From positions 2,861,501 to 2,925,500 of the forward strand of contig CM057475.1 of NCBI GenBank assembly GCA_030035585.1: a stretch of DNA of 64,000 nucleotides, given 5' to 3'. Shown here piece after piece: positions 54,027 through 64,000 of the stretch (positions are counted from its first letter, which is position 1; every line of letters begins with the position of its first letter). Position numbers and translations under genes: made by a program. Origin of the DNA: Dugong dugon (Eukaryota; Chordata; Mammalia; Sirenia; Dugongidae). The notes under the pieces are model-generated. The model had not been told where the DNA came from, made no database searches, and was given only the letters and a program-made list of their open reading frames with translations.

Positions 54027-54397
54027 TGTCTTAGCTTCGTAGTGCTGCTGTAACAGAAATACCACAAGTGGGTGGCTTTAAAGAACAGAAGTCCCAATTC
54101 AGGTCACTAGCACTAGGTGAGGGTGCCCTCTCTGATGGCTCTGAGGGAACATTGTGGTCTCCTTCAGCTTCTGTAGCTCCTCGGTCTTTGATCTCTTGGA
54201 GTCTTCACCTGGCATCTATCTTCCCCACCCGTTTGTGCTTGTTTGCCTCTGTCTATGCTGCACCTTATAACTCAGAAGTGATTAGGTTTAGGACACACCC
54301 ACCACAATGATAGGACCTCATTAACATAACAAAGAAAACCCAATTCCCAAAAGGGATTACATCCACAGGGACAGAGGTTAGGATACCAACACATTTT
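54027..54397 (-). mobile_element. MaLR-type LTR, second subfamily (inverted, start lost)
   Basis: TGTCTTAGCTTCG terminus at 54027, 'ccttataactcagaagtgattagg', 'acataacaaagaaaacccaattcc', ending at 'ataccaacacatttttt' without the last ~25 bases of the LTR start. Confidence 0.88.
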
Positions 54398-54728
54398 TTC
54401 ATTTGGTAATGAGAGAATCCATGTAAAATCAAATGCAGGGGCAGGGGTGGGACTTGCTCCAAATATGGACATCCCTGTCAGTGAAAGATGATAGGCACTT
54501 CCCTAAGAAACACAAAATACAAACTGTTTAGCAATGAGCTGAAATCTCCTGTCACCTCTCTATCCAATTTTCAGTCCATCCCTACTTCCTCCACACTACT
54601 GGAAATTCATCTGGAAAAAGGAAGTGCCTAGGAATCTTGACTCTTCCATTCTTTGATGTTAGCTTGAAAGATTCTAATTGAAGCCAGCAGTCTCTGACAA
54701 CTCTCCCAACACTTTATGAACCTCTGTT
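54398..54728. other. No recognisable feature
   Basis: Unique sequence; no gene supported. Confidence 0.4.
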
Positions 54729-54950
54729 TGTAAGGATTAAAACACACACACACACAAAAACAAACAAATAAACTGCCTTGGAGTCTATTCTGACTCCTGG
54801 TGATTCCGTGTGTCACAGTAGAACTGTGTTCCATACGGCTTTCAGTGGCTGATTTTTCAGAAGTAGATTGCCAGGCCTTTCATCCTGATGTGCCTCTGGT
54901 AGCAGCTGAGCACATTAACCATTTGCACCACCAAGGGCTCTTGTAGGGAT
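54729..54950 (-). mobile_element. AfroSINE with 9-bp TSD
   Basis: Body 54740-54941: (CA/A)-rich end, 'gccttggagtctattctgac', 'ttttcagaagtagattgccagg', 'gatgtgcctctgg', head 'tttgcaccaccaagggctc'. TGTAAGGAT (54729-54737) and TGTAGGGAT (54942-54950), one mismatch. Part of the B-box region is deleted near 54900. Confidence 0.88.
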
Positions 54951-55036
54951 AAGCAGAAAGAAAATATCACTACGTGCCTTAAGAGATGGGCAGTTAACAT
55001 CTGGAAGCAGAGCAAATATTCCCCTAGGAAATGGAC

Positions 55037-55240
55037 TGTTGGTTGGTGTTGAGTTGATTCTGATTCACAGCAACCCCATGTGTGCAGAGCAGAACTGCTC
55101 CACAGGGTTTTCAAGACTGTGGCCTTTCAGAAGCAGATTGCCATGTCTGTCTTCCAAGGTGTCTCTGTGTGGGTTCAAACCACCAACCTTTTGGTTAGAA
55201 GAGCAAGTGCTTAGCCATTTGTGCCACCTAAGGACCCCTT
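55037..55240 (-). mobile_element. AfroSINE (inverted)
   Basis: Tail 'ttggtgttgagttgattctgattcac', 'ctccacagggttttcaagactg', 'agaagcagattgccatgtctg', B-box 'gggttcaaaccaccaacc', head 'tgtgccacctaaggaccc'. Confidence 0.9.
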
Positions 55241-55769
55241 CAAGGAAAAGATAAAATCATTTGAAACACTGGTTTTGAATTCTTAACAAAATTTAAGATT
55301 ACTCTGAATTTATGAAGGAGAACAATTTGTGACAAGAAATTGATGGATTTAAATTGGAAAACATAGTTACCACGAATAAAAATGAAAAAGGGGCAACGAT
55401 GAACAGATTAGATATTGCAGAAATTCGTGCAAGCAAATAGTTGGCTGGTAATTGCCATATAGCTATTAAAGCATAACATAAAAATCCTCTCACAATGCAA
55501 AGGAACATCATAGCAGTGTGAAGATGGTAAACACAACGATGAGGTTCAATCCAGGAATGTTCATATACATTTAATGGGGTAACTGAAGGAGAGCAGACAC
55601 ATGATGTGCAGCACACACACCAAGTTACAGAACTGTATACATGGACCATAGGGGAAGTTCAGAAATGTTTTTAATCGGAACAGAACTAGAAATAAATGAC
55701 AAAAGGGAAAGCAGACACAATAAAACACCTTGAAAACTAAAAAATACTTTTTCAAGCAACTCTTTACGT
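55241..55769. other. Unrecognised, possibly L1M
   Basis: A-rich on the plus strand and immediately upstream of L1 ORF2 remnants, so it may be earlier L1 sequence. No clear motif. Confidence 0.3.
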
Positions 55770-56740
55770 CAAAGAGAAAGTCAGAACTGCAATTACAGAC
55801 TATTTAGAGAGCAATAATAATAACTTATAGTACGTGGCTGAAACTTAAGGAACAGATAATTATTTTACTGAAACTGTTCCAGAAACTGTTGCAGGAAGAT
55901 GTAAAAGTGCCAAATGCCTTTAAAAGAAATGACATAAACCCGATACCGAAACACAATAAAAATAACGTTTAAAAAATAAAGCTATAGGACAATCTCTGGG
56001 ATGAATATATTCAGTGCTGTACATGTGCCAAGTATGGCCATTAATATGCAAACGGTGTAACTCTAGTCAATATCCCAACATGATTTCTTTTCAGAACTAA
56101 CCAAAAGGCTCTAAATTTTATCTGGAAGTGAAATATGTAAGAAAAACCAGGAAAATTCTGGAAAATAAGAGGGCAATTGTCTGTAATTGCTGTATAGCTA
56201 TTAAAGCATTCCATGACATTTCAGTGATCAGAACAGCCTTGAATTAACCTCAAAGGAGAATGCGCAATGGGGAGAGATGGAGCACAAACGTTCCTCCAGA
56301 AACACGTGCAGATCTGTAAAAGGAAATGGTGTTTCAAATCAGCAAGGGTTTATTAGTAAAATCTGTTAGCAACTAATTATTTATTTGGCAAAATAATAAC
56401 AGCAAAAATGACAATAACATAATAGAGTTAGATCCTTATCAGATTAATTAAATATAAAGTAAGAAAGCCATAAAAGTATTAGAAGGAAATCCAAGAGAAT
56501 AATTTTATTATCTCGGGATGGGGGAGGCATCTCAACGCAAGATCTTAGAGTCAGAAATCTTAAAGGAAAAGTCTCTAGAACTGACTACCTAAAAATGATG
56601 GAAAAGACTCTTCTACGTGGAAAATATTACAATAAAAATTTCAAATAATGCCGAATTGGGAAATTTAACAAAGGCTGAATATCATTAACATGTAAAAAAA
56701 GAGCTCTTTCAAACCAATATATTGTATTTGTTTTCAATAG
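55770..56740 (+). mobile_element. L1M ORF2 remnant
   Basis: 'ctgttccagaaactgttgcagg', 'gacataaacccgataccg', 'gctataggacaatctctgggatgaat' (RT region, normally NYRPISLMN-like) and 'accaaaaggctctaaattttatctgg' (downstream of RT). The 'gaaaagactcttctacgtgg...attgggaaatttaac' text belongs to the C-terminal half. Many stops. Confidence 0.65.
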
Positions 56741-56897
56741 ATATTTGTTTTCAATGTATCAGTATTCAAACGCGAACACCCCGGTTCCAGTGTGTGCTGA
56801 TGCACATGCCTCACTAAAGCTTGCAGCCACCTCCCGTACCCCACTCTTCTGCAGGGCCATCCTAGCTCCAGAGTTCCGGTAAGATTGGCTGACAGTC
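56741..56897. other. No recognisable feature
   Basis: Short unique-looking stretch between L1 remnant and LTR. Confidence 0.35.
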
Positions 56898-57337
56898 TGT
56901 TATGGATTGAACTGTGTTCCTGGCCCCTTTCCGCCAAATATGTTAAAGTCCTAACCCAGTTACCTGGGAATGTAACCTTATATGGCAACAGGGTCTTTGA
57001 AGATGTTATCAGTTACCATGAGGTTATACTGGAGCAGGGTGATTCCTAATCCAATATCAAAGAGAAGAGACACAGACAGACACACAGGGAAGCACCGCCA
57101 CGTGATTTTGCAGCTAGAAGCCAGTATATGGTTAGACAATATATTTCTGTTCTCTAAGCCACTGTGCCGCGCTTCATTCTGGTAGCCCCAGGAAGTAAGC
57201 CGGGGCCTGCTGCAGCTGCTCAGCCTCCTCTAGTGCTGCCCCGCTTCCTCACGGTGCTGTTCCCGAGGGCCCGGTAAACCTCCTTACCTGCAATCCTTGT
57301 CTCAGAGTCTGTTTCCTGGAGAACCTGACCTAAGACA
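56898..57337 (+). mobile_element. MLT1-like MaLR LTR
   Basis: TGTTATGGATTGAACTGTG start, 'gggaatgtaaccttatatggcaacagggtctttgaagatg', 'tcctaatccaatatcaaagag', and an AACCTGACCTAAGACA end. It resembles the older MLT1 type more than the LTRs elsewhere here. The 3' third is rearranged or composite, and I see no matching 5-bp flanks. Confidence 0.65.
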
Positions 57338-57720
57338 TCAATTAGTTAGAAATGCACGAGGAACCCAAGCACACATCACGAAAGAAAAATAAAAACCATG
57401 ATGGTCAATAGCATTGAACATGTGGAACGTTGTTCACGCAAGCAAAACCACACCGAGAAGCAAAGCTGCTTGGAAATGTACTGAACACAACATTTCTGAA
57501 TGTAAGTTTGACCATATGTATCAAAATTTAGAAAATACATATACTTTTCTCTGGTCATCTCTTACCTGTGAATTTATCTTAAGGAGATACTTGTGTAGCT
57601 GTGTCGGGAAGTCTGCACATGAATGTTCATTAGGGCATTACAGTTATGTTCATTTATAGGACCTGGGTATGTAAATAAATAAAGAAGGACCATGCAGCTG
57701 TACCAAAATACAGCAGGAAG
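57338..57720 (+). mobile_element. L1M ORF2 C-terminal / 3' region
   Basis: 'catgatggtcaatagcattgaac' and 'gtgaatttatcttaaggagatacttgtgtagctg' with 'tgttcattagggcattacag' and 'ggaccatgcagctgtacc' are the end of L1 ORF2 and start of 3' UTR. It continues the L1M of 55.8-56.7 kb past the LTR. Confidence 0.65.
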
Positions 57721-58229
57721 ACACAGCAAAGAGAATACATTCTCCCACATTACAGGCAGGGCTCAGCACCCAGCATCTGACTCAGGGATATCCAGAATGT
57801 GCCAAAACTTTCCAGTGAAGGGCCTGGCCTACTCAGGGGAGGGTGAACCTCCCATTTTGAGTCCTAATACCTTTAGATAGGTAGCAGAGACATAAACGTT
57901 TCAAAGCTTTTCCATGGACAAAGATGATTATGAATCATTTTTTTAAAGAAAAATTAAATTTCAATGAGGTCAGCATCAGACAAAATGAGATGCTATCAGT
58001 CATCAGAACTGTCAAAAAGCACTAAAGTGCTAAACAACAGTGTTTCATTTTTAAGCAATCATTCATTGGAGACAACATAGTGAACAAAGCCATTTCTCTT
58101 GTGCTGCCTGTTTAACTCCTAACGTTTTCATGGGCTGGCAGTGTTTTCACAGGTGTGCTACTTCCTCTTAAGAACAAGATCTTCAACGTCTCATTAGTTA
58201 GCTTTCCACGGCAATATATCCTTCATTCT
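57721..58229. other. Unique sequence, nothing recognised
   Basis: No repeat or coding signal identified. Confidence 0.4.
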
Positions 58230-58700
58230 CTTTTTTCTTTCCACTCCTGGTCCTTTTAACTAATCTCTTAAGAATTTTCATAAAAGCAGTACATGCTCTA
58301 AGTAAAAAAATCCAAACAATATTGAAAAATATAACACAAATGTGAAAGACCCTCTGTCCTAAGCCCCTGCATAGACAACCAGAGAAAGATAGATCAACTG
58401 ACAGACTGGTAAATAACAACATGGCTAGATAATGATATATTTAATTCTCTGTTACTTGCTCTTTCATACTTAATATACGTTAGACATATTTCCATGGCAG
58501 TTCACAAACAAATCTACCTCCCTCATCAATGTTTGCATTTTATGCCATGGTAGAGGTACACTACCGTTTATATAATCAACATTCCACACATCAACATTTA
58601 GATTATTTCAGAGGTTTTCATATTAAATGTTCCAGTGAATATCCTTATATATATATGCTGGATTAGTGTATCGATAGGAAAATTTTTTCATAGGTCTTTA
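58230..58700. mobile_element. L1M 3' UTR-like sequence
   Basis: 'ataaaagcagtacatgctctaag', 'gacatatttccatggcagttcac' and 'atttagattatttcagaggttttc' resemble old L1 3' UTR text; orientation uncertain. Confidence 0.35.
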
Positions 58701-58764
58701 TAAAATTGAACTTTTTACTAATATAAAAAATTAATAATTGTCAAATCAGAGAAAGTTTTAAAAA

Positions 58765-58862
58765 AATTTGCTCTTCAATGTCACTGAACTGTACATGTAA
58801 AAATTGTTGAACTGGACAATGTTTTGTTATATATATATTTTTACCACAATAAAAAAAATTAA
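58765..58862 (+). mobile_element. L1M 3' terminus with polyadenylation signal
   Basis: 'tcactgaactgtacatgtaaaaattg', 'tttttaccacaataaaa' and an A-run: the plus-strand L1M 3' end with AATAAA near 58850. It may close the plus-strand L1M starting at 55.8 kb. Confidence 0.7.
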
Positions 58863-58879
58863 GTATGAAACAAAAATTT

Positions 58880-59085
58880 GCTTTTTTAGAGTTTTGTCTT
58901 AATATCAAATGACATTCTTTTGTTTTTGTTTTTTTATAAACTTTCCACTAAGCTATGCTAAAATTGATTTAAAAAAAAAAATCTACATTGATCCCTGACA
59001 TCCAAAGGTTCTTTCTGATAGATCATTTAAACAATTATGCTTCATGGGCACAGCTCAAGGTTGGTGGCGTGACAGCACCTCCCCT
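58880..59085 (+). repeat. Ancient direct duplication, copy 1
   Basis: Shares 'aaaattgattt', an A-run with 'atct', 'gatcatttaaacaattatgc'/'gattatctaaatgat', and 'gggcacagctcaagg(t/c)tggtggc(g/a)t(g/a)acag' with 62755-62960, in the same order and orientation. No known repeat name comes to mind. Confidence 0.75.
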
Positions 59086-59750
59086 GCCCCTTTGAACTGG
59101 GTATTCTGGAGATTTCTTCACTCAGCCCGGCTAGCTGACCTTTGTTGATTTTACTTGAAGCTATTATTGCAATTGACTTAGTCCTGGCCGACATCTGGAT
59201 GTGCTTTATAACAGTCTGTTTTCATAATTCCACAAGAAAGTTCTCAGGATTAATACTTGTTTATTTTCATCTTACGTTGGACCTTAAATAAACTGGTGGA
59301 CAATTCTAGCAGAACTCCTTACTGGGAGCCATTTTACGTAAGTAAAGGGGATGGTAAATCCATCAATCACTGGGCTTTCTGTTGCTTTAAAACCTCTTGC
59401 CAGCCGAAAACTATTACAGAATGGATATCAAGTCAACCACTAGCAAAATGCTTAGGGACATTTGCAGATTAGCTGGAGTAGAAGCAGCCATATGTGTGGA
59501 TGGAATATACAGTTACCTTCCCTGTGTAAATAGGCAACAGGAAGAGGCAGGAATACATATGTGCATGTGTGTGTGTTCAACTAAGCACAAGGGACAAGAT
59601 ATTTTATTGAGATAATATGTGCTTTGTTCTCTCTGTTGTAGGCATCTTTTCCTCCTCCAGCTGAAGGCTTTTTCCTTTGCTTCTGCAGTTTTGAGATTGC
59701 AGTTTTAAAGAATTTCAAGACACATAGACTTCAAATTCAGGGTGTTAATC
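59086..59750. other. Unique sequence, nothing recognised
   Basis: Contains homopolymer-poor AT-rich sequence with short ORFs (59257-59472, 59397-59615) that show no domain. Confidence 0.4.
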
Positions 59751-62457
59751 TAGGGTTAACTTTTTTTTTTTATATGTTATTGTACTTCAGGTGAAGGCTT
59801 ACAGAACAAATAGTTTCTCATGAAACAGTAGTACACATGTTGTTTTATGACATTGGTTAACAACCCCACAACATATTAACCCTTTAAATTCTCAACCTTT
59901 TTTTTTTTTTTGGTGAAAATACACATAGCCAAAGATATATCATTCCAAAAATTTCTACATACACAGTTCAGCGACATTGACTATGCTCTTCCAATTGTGC
60001 TGTTATTCTCACTTAAGATGAAGGCTTACAGAACAAAATAGTTTCACATTTAACAGTTACTACAAATGTTGCCCTATGACAACGGTTAACAATCTCACAA
60101 CACATCAACGATATCCTTATTCAGCCTTGGATTCCCTATCACCAGCTTCCTTGTCCCCTTCTGCCTTCTGGCCCTTGTCACTGGACTCCTGTACCTTGTT
60201 AGTCTCATTTGGTTTTACAGGGCTGTCCACTCCCAGGCTGAACGGTGAACCTCGGAGGTAGCTTCACCACTGAGCTAAAAGGGTGTCTGGGGGCCATACT
60301 CTTGAGGTTTCTCCAGTCTCCTTTAGGCCAGTAAATCTGGTCTTTTTTTTTTTTTTTGTGAGTTAGAATTATGCTCTACATCCTTCTCCAGCTCTGTCCG
60401 GAACCCTCTGTTGTGATCCTGGTCAGAGCAGTCAGTGGTGGTAGCCGGGCACCATCTAGCTGTACTGGACTCAGTCCGGTGGAGGCCTTGGTAGCTGTGG
60501 ACAATTAGTCCTTTGGACTAATCTTTTCCTTGTATCCTGTTCTCTTCATTCTCCCTTGCTCCTGAAGGGATGAGACCAGAGGAGTATCTTAGATGGCTGC
60601 TCACAGGCTTTTAAGACCCCAGACACTACTCACCAAGGTAGAATGTAGAGCATTGTCTTTATAAGCTGTGTCATGCCAATTGAGCTAGATGTTCCCTGAG
60701 ACCATGGTCCCCATAGCCCTCCGCCCAGCAATTCAGTCCCTCAGGGAGTTTGGATGTGTCTATGGGGCTTCCATGACCTTTCCTTGTACAGGTTGTGCTA
60801 GTTTCCCCTGTATTGTGTACTGTCTCACCCTTCACCCAAGATACCACTTATCTATTGCCTATTTAGTATTTCCCCTCCACCCCTCCCATCGCTGGTAACC
60901 AACAAAGATTGTTACATTTTGTGTGTGAACTTTTTCATGGGTTTTTACAATAGGGGTCTCATACAATATTTGTCCTTTTGTGATTGACTTATTTCACTCC
61001 GCATAATGTCCTCCAGTTTCATACATGTTATGAGATGGTTCACAGATTCATTGTTGTTCTTTCTCGTTGCATAGTACTCCATTGTGTGTATGTACCATAG
61101 TTTGTTTATCCTTTCATCTGTTGATGGGCACCTACGTTGCTTCCATCGTTTTGCTATTGTGAACAATGCTGCCATGAACATAGTTGTGCGTATGTCTATT
61201 CGAGTGACAACTCTTATTTCTCTAGGATATATTCCTAGGAGTGGGATTGCTGGATCGAATGGTATGTCTATTTCTAGCTTTCTGAGGAAGCGCCATATCA
61301 TTTTCCATAATGGTTGTATCATTTTGCATTCCCACCAGCAGTGCATAAGAGTTCCCATCTCCCCGCAGCCCCTCCAACATTTGTTATTTCCAGTGTTTTG
61401 GATTCATGCCAGTAATGTAGGGATGAGATGGTATCTCATTGTGGTTTTAATTTGCATTTCTCTACTGGCTAGTGATTGTGAGCATTTCCTCATGTGTTTG
61501 TTGGCCATTTGAATGTCTTCCTTGGTGAAGTGTCTGTTCATTTCCTTTGCCCATTTTTTAATAGGATTATTTGTCTTTTTGTTGTAGAGGTGTTGGATTT
61601 TCTTGTAGATTATGGAGATTAGACCTTTGTCTGACTTGTACTGTCCAAAATTTTTTTCCCAGTCTGTAGGTTCTCTTTTTACTCTTTTGGTGAAGTCTTT
61701 TGAAGAGCATAGGTGTTTGATTTTGAGAAGATCCCAGTTATCTAGCTTATCTGTTGGGGTTTGTGCGTTGATGGTTATGGTTTGTATCCTGCTAATGCTA
61801 TGTATTAAGCCCTGTAGTGTTGGTCCTATTTTTTCTTCTATGAACTTTATAGTTTTAGGCTTTATATTCAGGTCTTTGATCCATTTTGAAGTAGTTTTTG
61901 TATACGGTGTGAAGTATGGGTCCTGTTTCAATTTTTTGCAAATGGATATCCAGTTTTGCCAGCATCATTTGTTAAAAAGACTGTCTTTTCCCCATTTGAT
62001 GGACTTTGGGCCCTTGTCGAAGATCAGGTGACCGTAGGTGGATGGATTTACATCTGGGCTCTCAATTCTGTTCCATTGGTCTATGTATCTGTCGTTGTAC
62101 CAGAACCAGGCTGTTTTGACTACTGTAGCTGTATAGTAGGTTCTGAAGTCAGGTAGTGTGAGTCCTCCAACTTTATTCTTCTTCTTCAGTAGTGCTTTAC
62201 TTATTCGGGGCTTCTTCCCTTTCCATATAAAGTTAATGATTAGTTTTTCCATCTGTTTGAAGAATGTTGTTGGTATTTGTATCGGGATTGCATTGTATTT
62301 GTAAATTGCTGTGGGTAGAATTGACATTTTCACAACGTTGAGTCTGCCTATCCATGAGCGTGGTATGTTTTTCCATTTATGTAGATCCCTTTGGGTTTCA
62401 TGCAGTAGTGTTTTGTAGTTTTCTTTGTATAGGTCTTTTACATTAGGGTTAACTTTT
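59751..62457 (-). mobile_element. Lineage L1, 5'-truncated, 14-bp TSD, mosaic 3' UTR
   Basis: Element 59761-62443. TAGGGTTAACTTTT is at 59751-59764 (merging with the A-tail, seen as T's) and 62444-62457. In element sense the site reads 'TC/AAAAG', close to the L1 endonuclease preference TT/AAAA. It contains the ORF2 C-terminal half (62443-60945) and a full 3' UTR (60944-59771). The 3' UTR has a second internal T-run (59898-59912) and a repeated terminal segment: 59780-59880 and 60015-60110 are alike. Confidence 0.95.
60945..62443 (-). pseudogene. L1 ORF2 C-terminal half, one frame with two TGA stops
   Basis: One frame of about 500 codons. It begins [15 protein letters not shown], then [38 protein letters not shown], and the carboxy end KCWRGCGEMGTLMHCWWECK (the conserved cysteine-rich segment), PFDPAIPLLGIYPRE and CPSTDERINKLWYIHTMEYY. 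Stops are TGA near 61963 (where a Trp is usual) and near 61402. The endonuclease and RT catalytic core lie upstream of the truncation and are missing, so it cannot move on its own. Confidence 0.93.
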
Positions 62458-62513
62458 GAAGGCCAGGCTTATTGAAGGGATTAAGTTAGATCTTCTTGGA
62501 GGACGGATCTTCT

Positions 62514-62703
62514 TGCTCCCTGGGTGGAGCAAACAGTTAATGAAAGTTTGATGGTTTGGGTCCACCCAGAGGCACCTCAGAAGAAAGTCCTGGTGATCTA
62601 CTTCTGAGAAATCAGCCATGAAAACCCTATGGAACACAAGTCTACTCTAACACACGTGGGGTTGCCATGAGTTGGGGTTGACTCCACGGCAACTGGTTTC
62701 TTA
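62514..62703 (+). mobile_element. AfroSINE, 'CTCCCTGGGTGGAGCAAACAG' head type
   Basis: Head, 'gtttgggtccacccagaggcacctcagaagaaag', 'tactt ctgagaaatcagcc'-type linker, tail 'gttgccatgagttggggttgac' and 'ggcaactggtttc'. Confidence 0.9.
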
Positions 62704-62754
62704 GAGGACAGAAAGAAGAGACTGCCTTTTAATGAGAAGGTTTTTTTTTTTTTT

Positions 62755-62960
62755 TAAATTCTTTTAAGGTTTCTTCTCATTATTATCAAGTGGCACTCTT
62801 TTTTGTTGTTTTCTACAAACTTACCACTAATGACAAAATTGATTTGAAAAAAAAAAATCTGCTGATTCGTTATGATCCACAAATTCTTTTTTAACAGATT
62901 ATCTAAATGATACCGTGGGCACAGCTCAAGGCTGGTGGCATAACAGTATCCTTTGTCAGC
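62755..62960 (+). repeat. Ancient direct duplication, copy 2
   Basis: Matches 58880-59085: 'caagtggcactcttttttg', 'ccactaatgacaaaattgatttg', A-run, 'gatccacaaattcttttttaacag', 'gtgggcacagctcaaggctggtggcataacag'. About 3.9 kb apart now, about 1.2 kb before the L1 and the adjoining insertions. Confidence 0.75.
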
Positions 62961-64000
62961 AAACCATGGAGAACCTGTAATTTTTACAAAAGTATTTGAG
63001 GACATCAACAATGTTCTCAAGAGTCTTTCTTAATTCTTTGATGACTGGTTCAACTCAGCCAGTGACGGAGGTGTGATGTGAGAGGAAAAGTTGCCAGCAT
63101 TTCATGAAACCTGCATCTTTTCCTATGTGCAGTTTGTTTTTGCAGTTGATTTGCATTGCACTCATATTGTGCTGCAAGGGTAGAGAATTGTACCCTGCCC
63201 ACAGTGGGAGAGCATTGCACAAGTGCATAGTAAAAGGCATGAATATGGAGAGGATGGGCAACAGGCTCATGACGTGATCGTAAGGTGAGTTTTCCACTTC
63301 ACTTGGCTCTTGGTGACAAACTCCTAATTGCAATGACTAAATCTGTGAAAGAGTTAAAATCTTGCTTATTGATTTCTGTGTGACAATGGTCTTTGAGAAC
63401 ATGAGTATGTATCAAGAGAAACTTCGTTTGAATTGGTGTATGACAGAATATGTGTGTGGGTGTGCAGGTACACATGTCCACCTGTAGGAAAGAAGGTCAA
63501 GAAATGAAAGGGAAAACTTCCTTTTCTTTTGGAATTTTAGAAAAATACTCAAAGAATTTCCTTTTCTCTTCTTCCTCTGGTTGCTGGAAAACTGGAAAAA
63601 AAAAAAAAAAAAAAACAACAAAAAAACCCATAAACTCCAAGCACTCAACCCTGTCCTAAGGACAGGATTCAAGTGTTGTGCAAAAACATGTAAGGCTGAA
63701 AAGTTTCTACATTGTATCTAAGGTGGTACAATGTTAACTCTAAGCAGGCTGTAAATGTTACAGATGTGTATCATAATTTCTAGAGCAATTGCTAAAAATC
63801 TGATGCAAAGAAGTATTGCTAAAAAGCCAAGAGTTGAATTAAAATGGAATTCCAAATATTGTTCAAATAAACAGTGATAAAAATTGAGGATAATATATTT
63901 AAACTCTTGGGAGACAAATAACGGTCTTGAGATTAATGCACACAGGAAATTAAGCAGTAGAACAAAGTAAAGCAAAATGAAAACATTTAATACCTTCTAT
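62961..64000. other. Unique sequence with a long A-run
   Basis: A run of about 20 A's at 63596-63615, followed by 'caacaaaaaaacccat', could be the end of a lost SINE. Otherwise nothing is recognised and no ORF has a known domain. Confidence 0.4.

Noticed and set aside
61404-61931. 175-codon ORF as a possible host gene
   Set aside because: It is L1 ORF2 in a 5'-truncated insertion and is bounded by in-frame TGA codons on both sides.
1-64000. An endogenous provirus with internal genes
   Set aside because: Only LTRs are visible. No gag, pro, pol or env-like reading frame links any two LTRs, and the RT motifs present belong to L1 and RTE LINEs.

Overview
The window looks like repeat-dense intergenic or intronic DNA from a placental mammal of the Afrotheria, most likely a paenungulate such as an elephant. 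The reasons are dozens of AfroSINE-type tRNA-derived SINEs whose tails match the 3' end of a BovB/RTE-type LINE, several copies of that RTE LINE, a lineage-type L1 with a characteristic 3' UTR, and MaLR-type LTRs of one recurring family. Older pan-mammalian repeats (MIR, L2, L1M, an MER5-like hAT element) form the background. I found no host protein-coding exon, no functional tRNA or rRNA gene and no CpG island. Every recognisable coding stretch is decayed LINE ORF1 or ORF2. Family names come from recognition by eye, not from a database search.

Layout. 0-3.45 kb: inverted L1 ORF1 abutting the inverted 5' end of an older L1. 3.5-6.6 kb: LTRs, SINEs and MIRs, including a palindromic LTR with a perfect 5-bp target duplication (5812-6590). 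6.6-14 kb: an old unassigned repeat broken by an L1 tail, an LTR-like block and a 4.3-kb L1M that itself holds a SINE and a long RTE copy. 14-25.3 kb: MIR, MER5-like, SINE, LTR and L1 fragments around a GC-richer unique block (17.5-18.5 kb) and a long CA-type repeat (18.7-19.07 kb). 25.8-28.3 kb: inverted L1M ORF2 containing a 44-bp minisatellite and a SINE. 28.3-34.1 kb: a SINE cluster. 34.19-36.47 kb: an L2 split by two SINEs and an RTE copy with an 11-bp target duplication. 37-46 kb: sparser repeats and most of the unique sequence. 46.2-54.4 kb: LTRs nested in SINEs, an L1 tail, MIRs, RTE fragments and a second copy of the unassigned repeat. 55-58.9 kb: plus-strand L1M ORF2 and 3' end with an MLT1-like LTR. 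58.9-63 kb: an ancient direct duplication flanking a 5'-truncated L1 whose 14-bp target duplication and ORF2 C-terminal half are clear. 63-64 kb: unique.

The elements interact as an autonomous/non-autonomous mobilisation system. The RTE LINE has the same 3' end as at least three SINE types with different 5' heads, one clearly tRNA-Gly-like, which fits RTE machinery copying those SINEs. The nesting gives a relative order: MIR, L2, the unassigned repeat and L1M came first, then RTE, SINEs, MaLR LTRs and the lineage L1. The observations I think most deserve follow-up are the palindromic LTR, the mosaic L1 3' UTR that looks like a fixed 3' transduction, the two SINE tail-length forms, and the duplicated 205-bp segment.
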